64,000 nt of DNA, taken from the NCBI GenBank assembly GCA_937921935.1, contig CAKZWQ010000007.1, positions 1-64,000 of the forward strand, read 5' to 3'. The stretch comes from an uncultured Gammaproteobacteria bacterium. GTDB taxonomy: Bacteria; Pseudomonadota; Gammaproteobacteria; Steroidobacterales; GCA-2729495. The position numbers and the translations under genes are program-made. Shown here one piece after another: positions 7,363-18,411 of this stretch (its first letter is position 1; every line of letters starts with the position of its first letter). The notes beneath the pieces were generated by a model. It was not told the origin of the DNA, searched no databases, and saw only the letters and a program-made list of their open reading frames with translations.

Positions 7363-8542
7363 GTTCGGCAGCGCGGCGGTAGATATTGATCTTGGCGTTA
7401 TAGACGTAGCGCTTCAGGCCATGTTTGTCATGGATGGACAGTCGCCGGATACCAAAGGTCCCGTCGGCTTGCGCTTCGCCCGTCAGGTAGCACTTGATGG
7501 ATTCGATCGCATCCCCGGAAAGTTCCAGCCCGTTGAGCTGCTCCAGACTTTGCTGGGCCTGGGCTACGAATTCGATGGAATCTATTGAGTCCTGATCCAG
7601 ACCGGCTGACGGACCTGTTGACAGGGAGCCGGCGAATTCTCCTACCAGCACCTGGCCGGGCATGGCGCGCTCAACCATACGGGCCAGGTCGACGGTCACC
7701 TCGCCGACGAGGTCGGTATACAAAGTCGGGTTCAGGCCTTCGGCGTGGTAGAACTCATAGCAACTGCCGACCTGGAAGGCGGCGCGCAAATTCGGCACCG
7801 TGCGTCCATGAGCTTTGCGCTGGGCAATAGCATTATCCGCCAGCACCAGGTGCATGAAGTGATACAGGTGCGTGTTGGCGTTCACGCCCAGTTCGCGATT
7901 CCAGATATAAAAACCGTCCCCGGTGCTGGAGCGCGCAAAGTCGATGGTCATGGCGCTCTCCAGCATTTTGCTGTGCGCCGAGTTGAGTGAGTGAGACAGA
8001 CTGTTGAGCTGGGTCATCTGCTCGAAGGGGCTGAGCAGGCCGAAGCCGACGATATCGAACAGGGCCACGGCGCGACCCGCGGCGTAACTCACGCTGTAAC
8101 GCCGGACCAGTTGATCGATCAGCTGGATCTCCGCCGCGGTGTCGCCCACGGCTTGTCGCAGGGACACGGCCACGGGTTCGGCGCCGAGTAACTGCGCCGC
8201 ACTGTGCAGCTGGCGTTCCGAGAAGCATCGGGACCCCGACAACATGCGCGTTATAAAGGCGTGCGATTCTTCATCGGGCATTTCAGTGCCCGTGGCGATG
8301 GCGTAGTCGGCAATGCGATAGTGTGGCACGACCAGCAGGAGCATCTCACCGGCTCTGGGCGTCCAGGAGAGAATGAAGTTTCTGCCCAGTCCCCACAGGC
8401 CGTGGAGCTGCCGATCCAGATCGATCAGGCAGCCGCGCTGGCGCAAATCCAGGGTCGTGTCCAGGTTCAGCAATTGTGTTGCGGGACCCGGGTCGGCGTG
8501 CAGATTGCCGCCGCTGAGCGATGCCTGGCTGAATTCCTCCAT
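7265..8542 (-). CDS. Class III adenylate/guanylate cyclase-like domain protein
   Basis: VALFDIVGFGLLSPFEQ...STGDGFYIWN...AAFQVGSCYEF...LVGEVTVDLARMVERAMPGQVLVGEF resembles a cyclase homology domain with both metal-Asp positions (FDIVGF, GDGF). Confidence 0.6.
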   Translation of the reverse strand: MEEFSQASLSGGNLHADPGPATQLLNLDTTLDLRQRGCLIDLDRQLHGLWGLGRNFILSWTPRAGEMLLLVVPHYRIADYAIATGTEMPDEESHAFITRMLSGSRCFSERQLHSAAQLLGAEPVAVSLRQAVGDTAAEIQLIDQLVRRYSVSYAAGRAVALFDIVGFGLLSPFEQMTQLNSLSHSLNSAHSKMLESAMTIDFARSSTGDGFYIWNRELGVNANTHLYHFMHLVLADNAIAQRKAHGRTVPNLRAAFQVGSCYEFYHAEGLNPTLYTDLVGEVTVDLARMVERAMPGQVLVGEFAGSLSTGPSAGLDQDSIDSIEFVAQAQQSLEQLNGLELSGDAIESIKCYLTGEAQADGTFGIRRLSIHDKHGLKRYVYNAKINIYRRAAEPILLGIEDRQLQTSGMADAEDLPRRKPAPLTS

Positions 8543-8590
8543 GGGGCCCCCTGTGACCGGTAATAGAATCCACGTCCTTGCGGACATACC

Positions 8591-10057
8591 ATGGTCAAGA
8601 TGGAGACGGTAAAGCAAGGCACGGCCGCAGCGCAAGATCCCGGACCCCTGCTGGAGGCCCTGGGCAGCATTGTCGGGCCTGCCAGCCTGTTAACGGATCC
8701 GGTGAGCCTGGAGCCCTATTTGACCGAATGGCGAGGTCGCTATCGGGGCCAGGCCACCGCCCTGGTCATGCCAGGCACCACCGCTGAAGCTGCAGCGGTG
8801 GTCAAAGCCTGTGCCCAGGCCGGCGTGGCCATGGTGCCCCAGGGGGGTAACAGCGGCCTGGTGGGCGGCGCCATCCCCCATGCCGAGCCCGGCCGCCCCG
8901 AGATTATTGTCAGCACCGGGCGGCTGAAGCGCATCCGGGAGCTCGATGCAGCCAATTACACCCTGACGGCGGAAGCGGGCTGCGTGCTGGCCGACCTGCA
9001 GACTGCGGCCGCTGAGGCCAATCGTCTGTTCCCCCTGAGCCTGGGTGCGGAGGGCAGCTGCCAGATTGGCGGCAACATCTCCAGCAATGCCGGGGGTATC
9101 AACGTGCTGCGTTACGGGACCACCCGCGACCTGGTGCTGGGGCTTGAAGTGGTGTTACCCGATGGTCGTCTGTTCGACGGTCTGCGCGGCTTGCGCAAAG
9201 ACAATACCGGCTACGACCTCAAACAGTTGTTTATTGGCGCCGAGGGCACCCTGGGACTGGTCACGGCAGCGACCTGCAAACTGTATCCTCGCCCAGGCAG
9301 TGTGGCGACGGCCCTGGTGGCGGTACGCGACCCGTCAGCGGCCATCGAGTTGTACAGCGCGACTCGTGATGCCCTGGGCGAAGGTCTGGCGGCCTTCGAG
9401 TTATTGAATCGCTTGTCCGTGCAGCTGGTCCTGGAGCATATTCCAGGTGCTCGCGATCCCCTTGATCAGTCCTACGACTGGTATGTGCTGCTGGAGCTGG
9501 CACCGGCCGGTGATTCAGCCCAGGCAGATCTGGAAGCTTTCCTCGGCGGGCGCATGGAAGCTGGCGCCGTGCTGGACGGGACCCTGGCCCAGAGCGAGAG
9601 TCAGCGCGAGGCGCTCTGGCGCATGCGGCATGCCATCTCCGAAGCAGAGAAACACGCCGGCGCTGGCATCAAGCACGATGTGGCTGTGCCCGTATCACGG
9701 GTGGACGAATTTATCCGCACGGCCAGTGCCGCCGCCCTGCAGGAAGTGCCCGGTGCCCTGGTGGTGGCCTTCGGTCACCTGGGCGACGGCAATATCCATT
9801 TCAATCTGAATCAACCGGCCGATCTGGAGCGGGAGGCCTTCCTGGACCGCTGGGATGCGGTGGCGGCCCGGGTCCATGGGATAGCCCATGAACTGGGCGG
9901 CAGCTTCAGCGCCGAACATGGCGTCGGCCGGATGAAGCGTGATCAACTGAAGGAATTCCGGGGCGGCGTCGAGTACGAACTCATGCGCAGCCTGAAGCAG
10001 ACCCTGGACCCGTCCGGGCTGATGAACCCGGGCAAGCTCTTTCCCCCCGCCGACTAA
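8591..10057 (+). CDS. FAD-binding oxidoreductase (GlcD / D-2-hydroxyglutarate dehydrogenase family)
   Basis: VPQGGNSGLVGGAIP, GGNISSNAGGINVLRYGTTRDLVLGLEVVLPDG, C-terminal FGHLGDGNIHFN and SAEHGVGRMKRD. Confidence 0.9.
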   Translation: MVKMETVKQGTAAAQDPGPLLEALGSIVGPASLLTDPVSLEPYLTEWRGRYRGQATALVMPGTTAEAAAVVKACAQAGVAMVPQGGNSGLVGGAIPHAEPGRPEIIVSTGRLKRIRELDAANYTLTAEAGCVLADLQTAAAEANRLFPLSLGAEGSCQIGGNISSNAGGINVLRYGTTRDLVLGLEVVLPDGRLFDGLRGLRKDNTGYDLKQLFIGAEGTLGLVTAATCKLYPRPGSVATALVAVRDPSAAIELYSATRDALGEGLAAFELLNRLSVQLVLEHIPGARDPLDQSYDWYVLLELAPAGDSAQADLEAFLGGRMEAGAVLDGTLAQSESQREALWRMRHAISEAEKHAGAGIKHDVAVPVSRVDEFIRTASAAALQEVPGALVVAFGHLGDGNIHFNLNQPADLEREAFLDRWDAVAARVHGIAHELGGSFSAEHGVGRMKRDQLKEFRGGVEYELMRSLKQTLDPSGLMNPGKLFPPAD

Positions 10058-10127
10058 GGCCCGGGGAGTCGGATTCAGGCGCCCCCCCGTGTAGAATTCC
10101 CGCCTTTTCCCGGCAGGAACCAGGCGG

Positions 10128-11831
10128 ATGAGTAATTCCGAGCATGACGGGCCCGAGGGCCAGGGCGATGAACGCCGCTATTCCAGCGTGGTGGTGGACG
10201 GGGTGGAGCAGGCACCCAGTCGCGCCATGCTGCGTGCTGTGGGCTTTGCCGATGAAGATTTCGCCAAGAGCCAGATCGGGATCGCGTCGACCTGGAGCAT
10301 GGTCACGCCCTGCAACATGCACATCGACAAGCTGGCTGACCAAGCGGCAGCGGGCGCCGATGCTGCCGGTGGCAAGGCGGTGCTGTTCAATACCATCACC
10401 GTGTCCGATGGTATTTCCATGGGCACGCCCGGGATGCGCTATTCGCTGATCTCCCGGGAAGTGATTGCCGACTCCATTGAAACGGTGGTGGCCGGGGAAG
10501 GCTTCGACGGCTTCGTCACGATTGGTGGCTGCGATAAAAATATGCCTGCGTGTGTGATGGCGATGGCGCGGCTGGACCGGCCGTCGGTGTTTGTTTATGG
10601 CGGCACCATTCAGCCGGGCGCCCACCGCCGGGACATCGTCTCGGTGTTTGAGGCCGTCGGCGGCCAGGCCAGCGGCAAGGTTTCCGATGCCGAGTTGCTG
10701 GAAGTGGAACGGACCGCCATTCCGGGCCCGGGTTCCTGCGGCGGCATGTACACGGCCAACACCATGGCCTCGGCTATCGAGGCCCTCGGCCTGAGTCTGC
10801 CCAACAGTTCTGCCCAGGACGCGATTTCCGAACACAAGCTCGAAGACAGCCGCAACGCCGGCGCCGCCGTGGTGGAGTTGCTGCGCCGGGGGATACGGCC
10901 ATCGCACATCCTGACACGTGAGGCCTTTGAAAATGCCATCACCGTGGTGATCGCCCTGGGTGGCAGCACGAACGCGGTGCTGCATTTGCTGGCCATGGCT
11001 TATGAAGCGGGTGTTGACCTGTCCCTGGATGATTTCACCCGCCTGGGTGAAGGTGTCCCGGTGCTCGCCGACCTGCGACCCAGCGGAAAATATGCCATGT
11101 CCGAACTGATCGCCATCGGCGGTATTCAGCCCCTGATGAAGTTACTCCTGGACGCCGGTCTGCTGCACGGCGATTGCCTGACCGTAACGGGCAAGACGCT
11201 GGCGGAGAACCTGGCGGACGTCGCTCCCTACCCGGCGGACCAGAACATCATCCGGCCCCTGTCGAATCCCATCAAGGCAGAGAGTCACCTGGTCGTGTTG
11301 TACGGCAATCTGGCGCCGGAAGGCGCAGTGGCCAAGATCAGTGGCAAGGAAGGGCTGGAGTTTGCCGGTACGGCCCGGGTCTTCGGTTCAGAGGAAGAGT
11401 CTTTGCAGGCTATTCTCGATGGCACCGTGGTGGCCGGTGATGTCCTGGTGCTGCGTTATGAAGGTCCGGTCGGCGGGCCGGGTATGCGCGAGATGCTCAG
11501 CCCCACCGCGGCCATCATGGGTAAAGGTCTGGGTGACAAGGTTGCCCTGATTACCGACGGACGCTTTTCGGGCGGCAGTCACGGCTTTGTGGTGGGACAT
11601 GTCACGCCGGAAGCGGCGGTGGGTGGCCCCCTGGCGTTGGTTAAAGATGGTGACGCCATTCGCATTGATGCCCGCAATCGCGCCATTAGTCTGCAGGTCG
11701 ATGAGGATGAACTGACACGTCGGCGGGCCGCCTGGACGCCGCCTGCGCCCGAAGCCACTCCCGGCCTGCTGCGCAAATATGCGCGGCTGGTGAGTTCCGC
11801 CTCCCTGGGCGCGGTTACCACGCGCGACTGA
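10128..11831 (+). CDS. ilvD: Dihydroxy-acid dehydratase
   Basis: [66 protein letters not shown]. Confidence 0.95.
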   Translation: MSNSEHDGPEGQGDERRYSSVVVDGVEQAPSRAMLRAVGFADEDFAKSQIGIASTWSMVTPCNMHIDKLADQAAAGADAAGGKAVLFNTITVSDGISMGTPGMRYSLISREVIADSIETVVAGEGFDGFVTIGGCDKNMPACVMAMARLDRPSVFVYGGTIQPGAHRRDIVSVFEAVGGQASGKVSDAELLEVERTAIPGPGSCGGMYTANTMASAIEALGLSLPNSSAQDAISEHKLEDSRNAGAAVVELLRRGIRPSHILTREAFENAITVVIALGGSTNAVLHLLAMAYEAGVDLSLDDFTRLGEGVPVLADLRPSGKYAMSELIAIGGIQPLMKLLLDAGLLHGDCLTVTGKTLAENLADVAPYPADQNIIRPLSNPIKAESHLVVLYGNLAPEGAVAKISGKEGLEFAGTARVFGSEEESLQAILDGTVVAGDVLVLRYEGPVGGPGMREMLSPTAAIMGKGLGDKVALITDGRFSGGSHGFVVGHVTPEAAVGGPLALVKDGDAIRIDARNRAISLQVDEDELTRRRAAWTPPAPEATPGLLRKYARLVSSASLGAVTTRD

Positions 11832-11858
11832 TTATCCCGGCCCGAGGCCGGCATTCGA

Positions 11859-14456
11859 ATGAACCAAGCACAAACACAGTCCGGTGCCCGTTGGCTGGTC
11901 ATGAAGTTCGGCGGCACAAGCGTCGCGCGAGCGGAAAACTGGCCGACCATTGCCAGCCTGCTGCAGCAGCGACAGGCGGCCGGCCAGCGCGTGGTGCTGG
12001 TGAGTTCAGCCCTGGCGGGTGTGTCTGACTTGCTGGAAGGCGTCCTTGCAAGGGCGACCGACGATCAGGGCAAGACGGATCAAACAGCCATCGCCGACCT
12101 GCACCATGGACTGGCGGCTGAACTGGGGATCGACAGTGCCAGTCTGATCCAGACAGAACTGCTGGAACTGGAGCAATTGCTGACGGGGGTGCGCCTGGTT
12201 CGCGAAGTCAGTCCGCGCGTGCATGCCCGCGTGCTGGCGCTGGGTGAACTGATGGCCAGTCGGCTGGGTGCAGCCTGGCTGACGGCCCAGGGTATCGCTG
12301 TGAGCTGGGTCGATGCCCGCGAAGTGCTGGTGGCCAGCGATGGCGGCCATGAGAACGAACTGGCGCGTTACCTGACGGCCAGCTGTGATTTCGATCCGGA
12401 GCCTGCCCTGGCTGCTCGCCTGGCTGACCTGGACGGTGTCATCGTGACCCAGGGTTTCATCGCCCGCACGGCCCAGGGCGACGATGTCCTGCTGGGACGG
12501 GGCGGTTCAGATACCAGCGCTGCCTACCTGGCCGCCAAGCTGCAGGCCGAGGCCATGGAGATCTGGACCGACGTCCCGGGTATGTTCAGCGCCGATCCGC
12601 GCCTGGTGCCTAACGCGCGCTTGCTCAAGCGCCTGACCTATGCCGAAGCCCAGGAGATTGCGTCCACCGGTGGCTCGGTTTTGCATCCGCGCAGCATCCG
12701 GCCCGCGCGCCGTCACGGGGTTCCGATCCGCGTGTTGTGCACCCGCGAGCCGGAGCGCGACGGCACGCTGATCAGCAGTGATCCTGTGGACGATGCGCCG
12801 CGGGTGACGGCACTGGCCAGCCGCCGGGGCATCGTGGTGATTTCCATGGAAACCGTCGGCATGTGGCACGAGGTGGGCTTCCTGGCCGAAGCCTTTCGCT
12901 GCTTCAGCGATCTGGGCTTGTCCGTCGATCTGATTTCAACGGCAGAAAGTAACGTCACGGTCACGCTGGACACGGCAACGCAGGCAGTCGACGGCGGCGT
13001 ACTGCAGCGGCTGGAAAATCGCCTGGAACAATTCTGCCGGGTGCAGATTATTCAGAATGCCGAAGCTGTCAGCCTGGTAGGCCGCAAGATTCGTGCGACC
13101 CTGCATGAGATCGGACCTGCCCTGCAAGCCTTCGAAGAGCGTCGCATACATTTGATCAGCCAGGCGGCCAATGACCTGAACCTGAGTTTCGTTGTGGAAG
13201 AGGGTGAAGCCCATCGCTTATTGCAGGACTTGCATGCCACCCTGATTCAGCCAGGTAAGCAAGACCCGGTCTTTGGACCCACCTGGGAAGCTCTGCAGGC
13301 AGATTTTGTGGCCGCGGAACCGGCGGTCGATGCCTGGTGGCGTGAGCGGCGCGACGAGTTGCTGGCCATCGCCGCGGACTCACCGTCCGCGTATGTCTAT
13401 GACCTGGGCTCGGTGCAGGGCGCCTGTGAACGTCTGACCTCACTGGAACGTGTCGATCGCGTGTTTTACGCCATCAAGGCGAACAGTAACCCGGATGTAT
13501 TGCGGACCGTGCACGCCAGCGGTGTGAATTTCGAATGTGTCTCGCCGGGCGAGATTCGTCGGGTGCTGGAGCTGTTTCCCGATTTGGATCGGCAGCGCAT
13601 CCTGTTTACGCCGAACTTTGCCCCGCGGGCTGAATATGAGTTCGCGCTGGAGCAGGGCGTGTTTGTCACCCTGGATAACTTGCATCCCCTGCGGGAATGG
13701 CCAGAAGTCTTCCAGGGCAAGGACGTCATCCTGCGGCTGGATACGGGGCAGGGACGCGGTCACCACGAACACGTGCGCACGGCGGGGGCCCAGTCCAAGT
13801 TCGGCATTCCTTTGTTTGAGCTGGAGGAGGTCCGCGAACTCGTGGCAACCGCCGGCAGCCGGGTAGTTGGTCTGCACGCTCACACCGGCAGCGGTATCTT
13901 GAAAGCCGACAACTGGGAAGAAGTGGCCAGCACCCTGGCAGAACTGGCCGCACCCTTTCCGGAGGTTCGCTACCTGGATATCGGCGGCGGACTGGGCGTG
14001 CCCGAAAAGCCTGGTCAGCGGGCCCTGGATATGGCCGCCCTGGATGCCAGCCTGACAGCAATTCGTGCCGCTGCGCCGGACTACGAGCTGTGGCTTGAAC
14101 CGGGTCGTTATATTGCCGCCGAGGCGGGTGTACTACTCGCCACTGTCACCCAGGTAAAAGGCAAAGGCGAAGTGCAGTATGTGGGCGTGAGTACGGGCAT
14201 GAATTCACTGATTCGTCCGGCCCTGTATGGCGCTTATCATGAGATCGTCAATCTCAGTCGCCTGGATGAACCGGCCGAGCAACTGGTCAATGTGGTCGGC
14301 CCGAACTGTGAGTCCGGGGACCGACTGGGTAACGACCGTTTGCTGCCCGTATGCCGCGAAGGCGATGTATTACTGATCGCCACGGCTGGCGCCTATGGCT
14401 ATGTCATGAGTTCCCATTACAACCTGCGTGATCCGGCCCCGGAATTCACGCTTTGA
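11859..14456 (+). CDS. Bifunctional aspartate kinase / diaminopimelate decarboxylase
   Basis: N-terminal aspartokinase (VMKFGGTSVA, LGRGGSDTSAAYLAAKL, ACT region); C-terminal PLP decarboxylase (FYAIKANSNPDVLRTV, GLHAHTGSGI, YLDIGGGLGVPE, GPNCESGDRL). Confidence 0.93.
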   Translation: MNQAQTQSGARWLVMKFGGTSVARAENWPTIASLLQQRQAAGQRVVLVSSALAGVSDLLEGVLARATDDQGKTDQTAIADLHHGLAAELGIDSASLIQTELLELEQLLTGVRLVREVSPRVHARVLALGELMASRLGAAWLTAQGIAVSWVDAREVLVASDGGHENELARYLTASCDFDPEPALAARLADLDGVIVTQGFIARTAQGDDVLLGRGGSDTSAAYLAAKLQAEAMEIWTDVPGMFSADPRLVPNARLLKRLTYAEAQEIASTGGSVLHPRSIRPARRHGVPIRVLCTREPERDGTLISSDPVDDAPRVTALASRRGIVVISMETVGMWHEVGFLAEAFRCFSDLGLSVDLISTAESNVTVTLDTATQAVDGGVLQRLENRLEQFCRVQIIQNAEAVSLVGRKIRATLHEIGPALQAFEERRIHLISQAANDLNLSFVVEEGEAHRLLQDLHATLIQPGKQDPVFGPTWEALQADFVAAEPAVDAWWRERRDELLAIAADSPSAYVYDLGSVQGACERLTSLERVDRVFYAIKANSNPDVLRTVHASGVNFECVSPGEIRRVLELFPDLDRQRILFTPNFAPRAEYEFALEQGVFVTLDNLHPLREWPEVFQGKDVILRLDTGQGRGHHEHVRTAGAQSKFGIPLFELEEVRELVATAGSRVVGLHAHTGSGILKADNWEEVASTLAELAAPFPEVRYLDIGGGLGVPEKPGQRALDMAALDASLTAIRAAAPDYELWLEPGRYIAAEAGVLLATVTQVKGKGEVQYVGVSTGMNSLIRPALYGAYHEIVNLSRLDEPAEQLVNVVGPNCESGDRLGNDRLLPVCREGDVLLIATAGAYGYVMSSHYNLRDPAPEFTL

Positions 14457-14505
14457 TGGGCGTTGATTGCCCCCGCCGGACGACGCTGAAGGCGCCGAGT
14501 AGAGC

Positions 14506-15000
14506 ATGACCCAGGCAGCTGTTTCCCGGATCGGTATTTTCGTCGACGTACAGAACATCTATTACACCTGTCGCGAGGCCTACGGACGGAATTTTGACTA
14601 CAACAAGTTCTGGGCAGTCGCCACTCAGGACTGTGAACTGGTAACAGCCGTGGCCTATGCCACGGATAGCGGCGATGAAAAACAGGGGCAGTTCCAGAAT
14701 ATTTTGCGAGCTATCGGTTTCACCGTGAAGCTCAAGCCGGTGCGCAAGCGCCTGGACGGCACCAGCAAGGCGGACTGGGATGTGGGCATAGCCCTGGATA
14801 TCTACGAAGCGGCGGCGGACTGTGATCGAGTCATTCTCTTGTCGGGGGACGGCGATTTCGGCATTTTGCTGGAGCGTATCCGGGAGCGCTTTTCGACCCA
14901 GTCCATTGTTTATGGCGTGCCGTCCCTGACCTCTGATTTACTCCGTGCGGCTGCCACGAGTTTCGTGGCGATCGACAACAGTCTGCTGATTACCCGCTAG
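14506..15000 (+). CDS. NYN domain / LabA-like protein
   Basis: GIFVDVQNIYY...KADWDVGIALDIYEAAADCDRVILLSGDGDF. Confidence 0.85.
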   Translation: MTQAAVSRIGIFVDVQNIYYTCREAYGRNFDYNKFWAVATQDCELVTAVAYATDSGDEKQGQFQNILRAIGFTVKLKPVRKRLDGTSKADWDVGIALDIYEAAADCDRVILLSGDGDFGILLERIRERFSTQSIVYGVPSLTSDLLRAAATSFVAIDNSLLITR

Positions 15001-15057
15001 GTTTGCTTCCCGGGCCCGTCGCCGACGGTCCTTCCAGCGCTGTATATTGCTCCTGAC

Positions 15058-15396
15058 ATGCAAGCCAAAGAACTGACAGCAATCCGGGAACAACTGCTGG
15101 CCCAGCAGTCCGAGTTGCAGGCCCTGGAAGCCAATGCCAAAGCCTCTGCCGACACCGTAGAACTGGATCAGTCGCGGATGGGCCGGCTCACCCGCATGGA
15201 TGCCCTGCAGGGACAGCAGATGGCCCTGGAAGCCGCGAGGCGGAGGCAGCAGCAGCTGGTCGCTATTGACGGCGCCTTGCAGCGCCTGGCGGCCGGCGAA
15301 TTCGGTGATTGCTTTGTTTGCGGCGAAGAGATCAGCGGCCAGCGTCTGTCTTTTGATCCCACCAGCACCCGGTGTATGGACTGCGTGGATAAATAG
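15058..15396 (+). CDS. TraR/DksA-family C4 zinc-finger protein
   Basis: Coiled-coil N-terminus; [25 protein letters not shown]. Confidence 0.85.
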   Translation: MQAKELTAIREQLLAQQSELQALEANAKASADTVELDQSRMGRLTRMDALQGQQMALEAARRRQQQLVAIDGALQRLAAGEFGDCFVCGEEISGQRLSFDPTSTRCMDCVDK

Positions 15397-15397
15397 C

Positions 15398-15841
15398 ATG
15401 CGAATCTGGGTAGACGCGGATGCCTGTCCCGGCGTGATCAAGGAGATTCTGTTCCGTGCGGCTGACCGCACCCAGGTGCTGACGACCCTGGTTGCGAATC
15501 ACGCGATGCGGATTCCGCCCTCTCCTCATATCAAGTTCCTGCAGGTTACTTCAGGTTTTGACGTGGCGGACAATGAAATCGTTCGACGCCTGTCAGCAGG
15601 TGACCTGGTGATCACGGCTGACATCCCGCTGGCTGCCGAGGTGATCGAAAAAGGGGGCCAGGCTCTGAATCCGCGCGGCGAACTCTATTCGGCGGACAGT
15701 ATTCGTTCGATACTCAATATGCGTGATTTTATGGATACCATGCGGGCCAGCGGTGAGGATACGGGCGGCCCGCCGCCCCTGAGCCAGGGTGACCGGCAGA
15801 ATTTTGCTAATCACCTGGATAAACTGCTGTCTGCGCGTTGA
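15398..15841 (+). CDS. YaiI/YqxD family protein (UPF0178/DUF188)
   Basis: [24 protein letters not shown]...[30 protein letters not shown]; start refined from ORF 15200. Confidence 0.9.
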   Translation: MRIWVDADACPGVIKEILFRAADRTQVLTTLVANHAMRIPPSPHIKFLQVTSGFDVADNEIVRRLSAGDLVITADIPLAAEVIEKGGQALNPRGELYSADSIRSILNMRDFMDTMRASGEDTGGPPPLSQGDRQNFANHLDKLLSAR

Positions 15842-15903
15842 GGGGCAGGAATCAAATCACAGCCGCCTGCGCTGACTGAAGATTTGCCAACACCGGAGTT
15901 GTC

Positions 15904-16122
15904 ATGCCCTACGTGAATATCAAGATTACCCGCGAAGGCGCCACAGCGGACCAGAAAGCCGCACTCATCCGCGGCGCGACAAAACTGTTGCAGGATGTTC
16001 TGGGCAAGAATCCGGCCACCACCGTGGTGGTGATTGATGAAGTGGAGACAGATAACTGGGGCATTGCCGGTGAAACAGTGACTGTCCGCCGCGATCGCGG
16101 CAGCCAGGGCGCTGGGCAATAG
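15904..16122 (+). CDS. 4-oxalocrotonate tautomerase family protein
   Basis: MPYVNIKITREGATADQKAALIRGATKLLQDVLGKNPATTVVVIDEV, N-terminal Pro after Met. Confidence 0.88.
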   Translation: MPYVNIKITREGATADQKAALIRGATKLLQDVLGKNPATTVVVIDEVETDNWGIAGETVTVRRDRGSQGAGQ

Positions 16123-16317
16123 TTGGTGACGAACTTGGTGGCGATAAAAGCAGTCTTGGCGGCATTGCTGGGTTCCATGCTGTTGATCGGCTGTTCACCG
16201 CAAGTGGGCAGTCAGGCCTGGTGTGAGAAGATGGCTGACAAGCCGAAAGGTGACTGGACGGCTAAGGAAGCGGGCGACTACGCCAGGCATTGTATTTTCG
16301 AAACGGAAGAAAGGTAG
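16123..16317 (+). CDS. DUF3012-like small lipoprotein (TTG or GTG start)
   Basis: Lipobox LLIGC, then SPQVGSQAWCEKMADKPKGDWTAKEAGDYARHCIF. Confidence 0.75.
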   Translation: MVTNLVAIKAVLAALLGSMLLIGCSPQVGSQAWCEKMADKPKGDWTAKEAGDYARHCIFETEER

Positions 16318-16416
16318 CAGGGTTCCGGGGAGGAACTCGCGACTTCCATGTCTGCAGGGATGCTTGGGTAATTTTGTCGGTAGCGCAGTGGCCGACACTC
16401 ATTGCAGGGGACCAAG

Positions 16417-17103
16417 ATGAAGAAGTATTTCGCTGAACTGGTTGGGACTTTCTGGCTGGTGCTGGGCGGCTGCGGCAGTGCCGTGCTGGCCGCCGCCTTT
16501 CCGGAGGTGGGTATTGGTTTGCTGGGTGTCTCCCTGGCCTTTGGTTTGACGGTGCTGACCATGGCCTTTGCTATTGGCCACATTTCCGGTTGTCACCTCA
16601 ATCCGGCGGTCTCTGTGGGTTTGTGGGCAGGTGGCCGTTTTCCCGCTAATGAATTACTGCCCTATATTGTGGCCCAGGTAATTGGCGCGGTGGTTGCCGG
16701 CGGTGTGCTGTTTGTGATCGCCAGCGGAGCGGCAGGATTCGATGTTTCTGCCGGCTTTGCTTCCAATGGCTACGGTGAACATTCTCCGGGCGGTTACAGC
16801 CTGGTTGCTGCCCTGGTGACAGAGATTGTCATGACTATGATGTTCCTGGTCATTATTCTGGGTGCAACGGACGAGAGGGCACCGGCAGGTTTCGCGCCGA
16901 TTGCGATCGGGCTGGGTCTGACCCTGATTCACCTGATCAGCATTCCGGTGACCAATACCTCGGTGAACCCGGCCCGCAGTACCGGCGTGGCCTTGTTTGT
17001 CGGCGACTGGGCCACCGCCCAGCTGTGGCTGTTCTGGGTGGCCCCGATTGTGGGCGGCGTGCTGGGTGCCGCGATATATCGCATCATCGGCAAGCCCGAT
17101 TGA
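16417..17103 (+). CDS. aqpZ: Aquaporin Z
   Basis: [26 protein letters not shown]; two NPA motifs ([19 protein letters not shown]). Confidence 0.93.
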   Translation: MKKYFAELVGTFWLVLGGCGSAVLAAAFPEVGIGLLGVSLAFGLTVLTMAFAIGHISGCHLNPAVSVGLWAGGRFPANELLPYIVAQVIGAVVAGGVLFVIASGAAGFDVSAGFASNGYGEHSPGGYSLVAALVTEIVMTMMFLVIILGATDERAPAGFAPIAIGLGLTLIHLISIPVTNTSVNPARSTGVALFVGDWATAQLWLFWVAPIVGGVLGAAIYRIIGKPD

Positions 17104-17127
17104 GACTCTGCACTGCCCTGGCCTGAG

Positions 17128-17883
17128 ATGGGGAAAGACGGCAGGGATATAGCCAGTTTAGTCTGCGCCCGCCTGAAATCAGGCGGGCGCGTGACTGTGC
17201 TGACCGGGGCCGGGATTTCTGCAGAAAGCGGCCTTGCTACCTTCCGGGATATGGGCGGATTGTGGGAACAGTATCGGGTTGAAGAACTCGCCAGCCCAGA
17301 GGGTTTCGCGCGCAATCCTGCTTTGGTTTATGACTTTTACAATCTTCGCCGTGCGCAGCTGAACAGTATCGAACCCAACTCCGGCCATTTGGCCCTTGCC
17401 ACCCTGGAGCGGCAGGTGGGAGACGGTTTCAGCCTGATCACTCAAAACGTGGATGACCTGCACGAGCGAGCCGGTAGCCGTCAGCCCCTGCACATGCACG
17501 GCGAACTCCGTAAGGCACGATGTCAGGCCTGCGCCAGTGTGCTCAATTGGCCCGACGATCTGGATGCAAAGAGCCAGTGTTCTGCCTGCGGCAGCCACGC
17601 GCTGCGGCCTCATATCGTCTGGTTTGGCGAGATGCCGTTCCACATGGAGGAGAGAATCCCGGCGAGCCTGACAGCCGAGGTGTTTCTGAGTATTGGTACC
17701 AGCGGGCACGTTTATCCGGCTGCCGGCTTCGTGGCCGAAGCTCGCCAACAGGGGGCCCTGACGATTGAGGTGAATCTTGAGCCTTCAGCCAATAGCGAGG
17801 CATTTGATGCCGCACTTTACGGGCCAGCAGGCGAGATATTGCCGCCATTGGTCGATGCCATCATGGCCGGTTTGTCTGAGTGA
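17128..17883 (+). CDS. NAD-dependent protein deacylase (Sir2/CobB family)
   Basis: VLTGAGISAESGLATFRD; TQNVDDLHERAGS; C4 zinc site; PHIVWFGEMPF; IGTSGHVYPAAGF. Confidence 0.93.
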   Translation: MGKDGRDIASLVCARLKSGGRVTVLTGAGISAESGLATFRDMGGLWEQYRVEELASPEGFARNPALVYDFYNLRRAQLNSIEPNSGHLALATLERQVGDGFSLITQNVDDLHERAGSRQPLHMHGELRKARCQACASVLNWPDDLDAKSQCSACGSHALRPHIVWFGEMPFHMEERIPASLTAEVFLSIGTSGHVYPAAGFVAEARQQGALTIEVNLEPSANSEAFDAALYGPAGEILPPLVDAIMAGLSE

Positions 17884-18110
17884 CTCCATCATCGGTGGAA
17901 CAGCCCATCACAGGCTTTCATCAGGACGAGGCGGGCGACTGGGTCGCTGAGCTGGTCTGTGGTCACTATCAGCATGTTCGACACCAACCGCCGTGGATCA
18001 ATCGACCCTGGGTGATGACTGTGCAGGGGCGTCAGGAGAAACTTGGTCGCTCACTGAATTGCAGAAAATGCGCCGAAGGTGCGCCACCGGACACTAGCCC
18101 GGGTGCTTAG
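17880..18110 (+). CDS. DUF3565-like protein
   Basis: ITGFHQDEAGDWVAELVCGHYQHVRHQPPWINRPWV pattern. Confidence 0.8.
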   Translation: MTPSSVEQPITGFHQDEAGDWVAELVCGHYQHVRHQPPWINRPWVMTVQGRQEKLGRSLNCRKCAEGAPPDTSPGA

Positions 18111-18411
18111 CCTGGCTGGCAGCCCGTCGCTGGGCCAGTTCGGCAGCCACGTCTTGCAGACTCAAATCCTGACTACGCAGCAGCACGATGAGGTGATAGA
18201 GCAGGTCGGCCGCTTCGGCCTTCACTCGTGGCTTGTCACCCTGTACTGCCGCAATGGCCACTTCCACGCCTTCTTCACCCACTTTCTGGGCCATCCGTGA
18301 TGTACCCGCCGCGAATAACTGGGCCGTGTAGCTTTCATCGGTGGTCGAGGTCCGGCGACTGTCAATAATTTGCTGTAACTGCAGCAGGTAGTCGATGCCT
18401 GGGGCATTCAT
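18094..18411 (-). CDS. hisE: Phosphoribosyl-ATP pyrophosphatase
   Basis: [42 protein letters not shown]; last gene of the his operon. Confidence 0.93.
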   Translation of the reverse strand: MNAPGIDYLLQLQQIIDSRRTSTTDESYTAQLFAAGTSRMAQKVGEEGVEVAIAAVQGDKPRVKAEAADLLYHLIVLLRSQDLSLQDVAAELAQRRAASQAKHPG

